Source: an uncultured Streptomyces sp. (lineage in GTDB: Bacteria; Actinomycetota; Actinomycetes; Streptomycetales; Streptomycetaceae). From it: a DNA stretch of 64,000 bases. Where the stretch lies: contig NZ_CANLBS010000020.1 of NCBI RefSeq assembly GCF_947488945.1, positions 102,290-166,289 on the forward strand, given 5' to 3'. Positions 61,501 to 64,000 of this stretch are shown here, piece by piece. The position numbers and the translations under genes were made by a program. The notes beneath the pieces were generated by a model. The model was not told the origin of the DNA, ran no database searches, and worked only from the letters and a program-made list of their open reading frames with translations. How positions within the stretch are numbered: the first letter of the stretch is position 1; every line of letters begins with the position of its first letter.

Positions 61501-62245
61501 GGAGGTGTATCTCGGCGGCGACAGCGTAGGACGCGGCTACCACGAACGGCCCGGACTCACCGAGGAACGCTTCGTGCCGGACCCGTTCACCGGCGGCCGC
61601 ATGTACCGCACCGGCGACGTCGGCCGCTGGACGCCCGACGGCGAGCTCGACCTGCTGGGGCGTATCGACCGACAGGTGAAGCTGCGCGGGGTGCGGGTCG
61701 AACTCGGTGAGATCGAGGCGGTGCTGCTCACCAACCCCGCGATCGGCGTGTGCGCGGTGACCGTGCGCGAGGACACGCCGGGCGACAAGCGGCTCGTCGC
61801 CCACTACGTGCCCGCGCCGGGCGTCACCCCGGACAGCGGGGCGCTCCGCGGATGGGCGGCCGAACGACTGCCGCGCGCCATGACGCCGTCCGTGTTCGTG
61901 TGCCTGCCGGAACTCCCCCTCAACAGGAACGGCAAGGTCGACCACGCGGCGCTGCCGGCGCCCGACGAGGACGAGGTCCAGGCGGATTTCGCGGAGCCCC
62001 GGGACGAGATCGAGGGAGAGATCGCGGCGATCATGGCCGAGGTGCTCGGCCTGGACAAGGTCGGGATCCACCACGGCTTCTTCGACCTGGGCGGGCATTC
62101 CCTCCTCGCCATTCAGCTCGTGAACCGCATCGAGGCGGCGACCGGGGTCCGTATCGCTCTGCGCCATCTCTTCCAGGCGCCGACGGTCACCGGGATCAAG
62201 CGCCGGCTCATCGAATTGTTCGACGCGCAGGAGCAGGTTTCCTGA
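55502..62245 (+). CDS. Nonribosomal peptide synthetase, carrier*-C-A-T-C-A-T
   Basis: 2247-residue two-module NRPS. Order: degenerate carrier domain (about 24-100) in which LGGHS is LGGTE, so Glu55 replaces the phosphopantetheine Ser; C1 (139-590; HHIAFDG); A1 (600-1095; YTSGSTGRPKG, YGPTEAA, YRTGD); T1 (Ser1141 in LGGHSLL); C2 (1199-1640; HHIAFDG); A2 (1660-2155; YTSGSTGRPKG, YGATEVS); T2 (Ser2200 in LGGHSLL). No epimerase, thioesterase or methyltransferase. By alignment to PheA, A2 pocket residues D-V-Y-H-A-A-L-V-D resemble serine-type codes at most positions; A1 (D-S-G-W-V-L-G-Q-E) fits nothing I know. Both assignments are tentative. C1 being intact implies a donor supplied from outside this protein. 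No in-frame TTA seen. Confidence 0.95.
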   Translation: MTTNPMVAPAPGREREATSETLSPAEARIAEVWRSVLGTGPAAADSDFFRLGGTEEQAQDMAGRVAVEFGSDFRVASVPGPLTLRSVAAFLAEEAMRRALRLFESDDDAGDDGPDALVASSADHDTAAIPPAVRDGRPMPLSFAQRRLWFLDQLEPGRAEYLIPMGLRISGPLDVAALEESLSDLVARHEVLRTRFVTDGDGTPGQIVDEPLPLPLTVRDLRSVAGADAREAAATALVDTEGFRPMDLAEGPLVRALLIRMADEDHLLSLTVHHIAFDGWSVGVLSRELTTLYTARVTGMAAGLPEPELQYADFAVWQRAWFTGDVLSGQLDYWRGRLAGAEPLELPTDRRRPARRSGNGAMLTFGIPAETAAGARRLAHETGSSLFMTLLAVFQVVLSRYSGQQDIAVGTPIAGRNRAEIEDMVGFFVNTLVMRTDLSGDPTFTELIDRVKDTALGAYDHQDLPFERLVEELAPQRDLSRNPLFQTMFVLQNTPDNRSWDLPGLSVRQLDVAAQESKFDFTFYATETAGGGLDGTLVYSTDLFDEATMVRLAGHFETLLGSAADAPDAPLSALEMLTAAERREILTDWNGPDTDAPDSVTVHRLFEERAAERPDSPAVTCGPEHLTYRELDGRAERIAARLRERGAGPGTLVGICLDRGTDMVGALLGILKSGAAYVPLDPAYPSDRLAYMVEDSGAPLIVTRSAHAGRLPAATPRLLLDDDSWPADPPVPAGGVTSSVPGPDDLAYVIYTSGSTGRPKGVQITHGALRARMRETRRQLGLTCDDRVLQFASISFDSSVGQLFAPLVSGASLVLRDDAWDPGMLAHALRAHRVTVAWLTPSAFGALAAQLDGPDDVGPELRLVRLGGEALQQEQVRQWFRHTSVPLVNGYGPTEAAQEAATARITGPGDHVPIGRPVANAKMFLVDRDGRPVPVGVPGEMWIGCPGLARGYLGKPELTAERFRTVTVDGTPRRVYRTGDLAKWHPDGHLEFVGRADNQVKLRGYRIEPGEIEAALLAHPSVTGATVLLREDVPGDPRLVAYVVAQPPVEAGGLRAHLRRDLPDYMVPAAFVPLDRIPLTPNGKTDRRALPAPASDRPELGAAYTAPRTETERTVAAVWSQVLGIDTIGADDDFFALGGHSLLATRVVSRLRRRLGVDIPVRTLFSAPTPALLAAAVADLDHAGVSRIPAVERDGSPLPLSFAQQRLWFLDQLEPGRAEYLLPFAFRVHGAVDLDALNNAFTALVDRHEILRTRFGTDSDGSAVQTVVPAGPVTVLVRDLRPVGDAAAREDALTAVLAGDALRPVDLAAGPMLRAVLVRLADEEAVLAVTVHHIAFDGWSVGVLVRELSALYAVALGAGADAAPAPLPVQYADYALWQRSWLTGETLERQLGYWRDRLAGLEPLELPTDHARPAERTGKGEVVRFSVPAEVAARAREVSAEGGASLFMTLLAVFQLLLARYSGQRDVAVGTPIAGRNRAETEDLIGFFVNTLVLRTDVSGDPAFSELLARVKDTALGAYDHQDLPFERLVEELAPDRDLSRNPLFQTLFALQNTPGADAWSLPGLTMEPVESPVRDAKFDLSMYLAESADGTLDGAVVYAGDLFTEATARRLVDHFTHLLDAATARPHSPLSDLDMLGTDERHRIVREWNDTAAPVPAAATLHRLFEERAALTPDAVAVVCGADELTYRELDERANRLAHRLRAEPGIGPDVPVGVCLERSPALVWTLLGILKAGAAYVPLDPEHPAERLAYLVEDSGAPLVVTDALHAGLLPESLLTLAVDSAADLPDSLPVTAPEPVAGPGDLSYLIYTSGSTGRPKGVRIEHRGVVNYLAGMQHAFPLAPGEGFLQATPLSFDVSAYEIFWPLWQGAKVVLVPGSDRLDMTEVSRLTAAHQVVGFHFVPSLLDLFVAQARPEDCAHLRYAFASGEPLQPTLVARFLDRFPGDLINLYGATEVSVDTTYWRASRTDPRGPVLAGRPMVNQTAYVLDPDRHPVPVGVLGEVYLGGDSVGRGYHERPGLTEERFVPDPFTGGRMYRTGDVGRWTPDGELDLLGRIDRQVKLRGVRVELGEIEAVLLTNPAIGVCAVTVREDTPGDKRLVAHYVPAPGVTPDSGALRGWAAERLPRAMTPSVFVCLPELPLNRNGKVDHAALPAPDEDEVQADFAEPRDEIEGEIAAIMAEVLGLDKVGIHHGFFDLGGHSLLAIQLVNRIEAATGVRIALRHLFQAPTVTGIKRRLIELFDAQEQVS

Positions 62246-62314
62246 ATTCAGCGGCCCGCTGCCCCCACGCAGAGACCCGTTGCCCACCCGAAGAAGAAGA
62301 GGACGGACATCATC

Positions 62315-64000
62315 ATGGGCGAGAACTCGATCGAGGCGCGGCTGCTGTCCCGCATGCGACGGCGTGCGGACGCGGACGGAATCGTACGCGCCGACCGGCA
62401 GACCGCGGGAGCGCTGCCGCTGTCGTTCGCACAGCAGCGGTTGTGGTTCCTGGACCGTCTGACCCCCGGAAGCGCCGACTACCTGGTGCCGACGGCCCTG
62501 CGCGTACGGGGTCCGCTGGACGTCGCGGCGCTGGAGCGGGCGCTGTCCGGGCTGGTGGCCCGGCACGAGGTGCTGCGGACGGCGTTCCCGGTGGACCACG
62601 ACGGGTCGCCGCAGCAGGTGATCACCGCACCGTGGCCGGTGGAGGTCACGGTGCACGACCTGCGGGGAGAGGCAGACGCCGAGGCGCAGGGCCGCGAGGT
62701 GCTGCGGACCGGGGCGACGCGCCCCTTCGACCTCACGTCGGGCCGGCCCCTGCGGGCGGACGTCGTGCACCTCGCCGAGAACGACCACTACCTGTTGGTG
62801 ACGGTGCATCACATCGCTTCGGACGGCTGGTCGTCGGGAATCCTGGCGCGGGAGCTGCGGGAATTGTACGCGGCGGCCCTGGCAGGCCGTGAGGCGTCGC
62901 TGCCCGAACTCGCCGTGCAGTACGCGGACTTCGCCGTGTGGCAGCGCGACCGGCTCACCGGGCCGGCGCTGGAACGGCAGCTCGGTTACTGGCGCGAGCG
63001 TCTCGCGCACTCCACGCCGCTGGAACTCCCCACCGACCACCAGCGTCCGGCGCAGACGAACGGCGCGGGCGACGTCGTCACCTTCTCGGTGCCGTCCGAG
63101 GTCGCGGAGCGGTTGCGTGAGGCGGCGGGGCGGCAGGGCGCGAGCCTGTTCATGGCGCTGCTGTCGCTGTTCCAGGTCGTACTGGCCCGCTACTGCCGCC
63201 AGGACGACATCGCGGTGGGCACCCCGATCGCGGGCCGCACCCGCAAGGAGATCGAAGACGTCGTCGGGTTCTTCGTGAACACGCTGGTGATGCGGACGGA
63301 TCTGTCGGGGGACCCGACGTTCGCCGAGCTGATCGACCGCGTCAAGGACACCGCCCTGGGTGCGTACGACCACCAGGATCTGCCTTTCGAGCGCCTGGTG
63401 GAAGAGATCGCGCCGCAGCGGGACCTCTCGCGCAACCCGTTGTTCCAGACGATGTTCGTCCTGCAGGCGCCGGGCAGCGCGGACGGCGAGGTCTGGGAGC
63501 TGGCGGGCGCGGACGTCGAGCAGGTCGAGATCGAGCGCGGCGTGGCGAAGTTCGACCTGACGCTGACGGCGGTCGAGTCGTCGGACGGTCTTCGTGCGGT
63601 GCTGGAGTATCGGACGGATCTGTTCGAGCGGGCGACGATCGAGCGGATGGCCGGCCATCTCGCCACCCTCGCCGCCTCCGTCGCGGCCACCCCCGACGCA
63701 CACCTCTCCGAACTCAACATGCTGACCGAGCGGGAGCGTCAGGACATCCTGGTCGAATGGAACGGGACCACCGGCCCCTACCCCGACACCGCGACCATCC
63801 ACTCCCTCATCGAGGACCGGGTCGCGTCCGACCCCGACGCCGTCGCCCTCGTCCACGGCGACACGCAATGGACCTTCACACAGGTCAACGAGAAAGCCAA
63901 CCAGCTCGCCCACCACCTCCGGACCACCGGCATCACCCCCGACACACTCATCGCCGTCTGCCTCGACCGCTCCCCCGAACTCATCGCCACCCTCCTCGGC
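62315..64000 (+). CDS. Nonribosomal peptide synthetase, C-A... (partial, 3' end outside window)
   Basis: First 562 residues of a further NRPS, cut by the window end. A short N-terminal segment (MGENSIEARLLSRMRRRADADG) may be a docking region. C domain about 30-470: LPLSFAQQRLWFLDRLTPGSADYL, VHHIASDGWSSGIL, DDIAVGTPIAGR and YDHQDLPFERLVEE. A domain begins about 490 (TIHSLIEDRVASDPDAVALVHGDTQWTFTQVNEKANQLAHHL). HHIASDG keeps both catalytic histidines and the Asp of HHxxxDG. Codon use changes abruptly near 63640 from G-ending to C-ending codons, hinting at an exchanged A domain. ATG at 62315, 69 bp after the previous gene, with GAGGA eleven bases upstream; same operon. Confidence 0.93.
   Translation, partial: MGENSIEARLLSRMRRRADADGIVRADRQTAGALPLSFAQQRLWFLDRLTPGSADYLVPTALRVRGPLDVAALERALSGLVARHEVLRTAFPVDHDGSPQQVITAPWPVEVTVHDLRGEADAEAQGREVLRTGATRPFDLTSGRPLRADVVHLAENDHYLLVTVHHIASDGWSSGILARELRELYAAALAGREASLPELAVQYADFAVWQRDRLTGPALERQLGYWRERLAHSTPLELPTDHQRPAQTNGAGDVVTFSVPSEVAERLREAAGRQGASLFMALLSLFQVVLARYCRQDDIAVGTPIAGRTRKEIEDVVGFFVNTLVMRTDLSGDPTFAELIDRVKDTALGAYDHQDLPFERLVEEIAPQRDLSRNPLFQTMFVLQAPGSADGEVWELAGADVEQVEIERGVAKFDLTLTAVESSDGLRAVLEYRTDLFERATIERMAGHLATLAASVAATPDAHLSELNMLTERERQDILVEWNGTTGPYPDTATIHSLIEDRVASDPDAVALVHGDTQWTFTQVNEKANQLAHHLRTTGITPDTLIAVCLDRSPELIATLLG

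Noticed and set aside
55502..62245. Control of the NRPS by the bldA leucyl-tRNA (TTA codons)
   Set aside because: The TTA triplets I noticed in the gene are out of frame, as in CGT-TAC or GGT-TAC, so there is no in-frame support.

Overview
The window is chromosomal DNA of a high-GC actinomycete, almost certainly a Streptomyces. The evidence is strong GC3 bias, GTG/TTG starts, a chaplin, a MelC1/MelC2 tyrosinase pair, a WhiB-like protein, an XRE-DUF5753 regulator divergent from an anti-sigma-type ATPase, Tat/Sec-secreted carbohydrate enzymes and a nonribosomal peptide synthetase (NRPS). Both ends are cut inside genes: a sugar ABC permease at the left and an NRPS at the right. I saw no rRNA, tRNA, CRISPR or transposase.

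Region 1 (1-11.3 kb, minus strand) is a carbohydrate-utilisation locus. It has a YtfQ-YtfR-YtfT-YjfF (galactofuranose-type) ABC importer, a secreted PA14-GH2-LamG glycosidase and a secreted GH92 alpha-mannosidase. Near-identical operator-like sites lie upstream of the binding-protein and GH2 genes, and a related perfect palindrome lies upstream of GH92. This suggests one regulon. My reading (inference) is breakdown of galactofuranose-decorated mannan, such as fungal galactomannan, with uptake of galactofuranose.

Region 2 (11.6-31.4 kb) is mixed: DUF6221 and VOC proteins, a SUKH gene remnant, a SigJ/ECF41-like sigma factor facing a DoxX-like protein across a sigma-type promoter, a DUF4232 lipoprotein, an XRE-NB-ARC-TPR regulator followed by an LRV/HEAT-like protein, a secreted PL11 rhamnogalacturonan lyase, a Wbl protein, a membrane SpoIIE-type phosphatase, the XRE/ATPase pair, RNase HI with a zinc-ribbon-like tail, an SDR enzyme, an ABC exporter behind a MerR-type promoter, and a VanJ-like membrane phosphoesterase.

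Region 3 (32.1-41.6 kb, plus strand) is one tightly coupled exopolysaccharide operon: glycosyltransferase, polyprenyl-P sugar transferase, O-antigen-ligase/polymerase, MurJ/Wzx flippase, polysaccharide deacetylase, second glycosyltransferase, Wzz-like chain-length protein and GNAT/FemAB-like acyltransferase. It closes with a hairpin and is followed by a chaplin. Next come the tyrosinase pair, a P450 and a secreted GH26 protein.

Region 4 (46.4-53 kb) looks core: Nudix hydrolase, apolipoprotein N-acyltransferase, a membrane protein, a glutamate racemase-family protein, an HpnB-like glycosyltransferase and a tandem TerD protein. Region 5 (53.1-64 kb) starts with an ArsR-like regulator/MFS exporter pair and then two NRPS genes. 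The first NRPS has the order degenerate carrier-C-A-T-C-A-T; the second (C-A...) runs off the window. The first carrier domain lacks the phosphopantetheine serine, which is the most unusual protein feature here.
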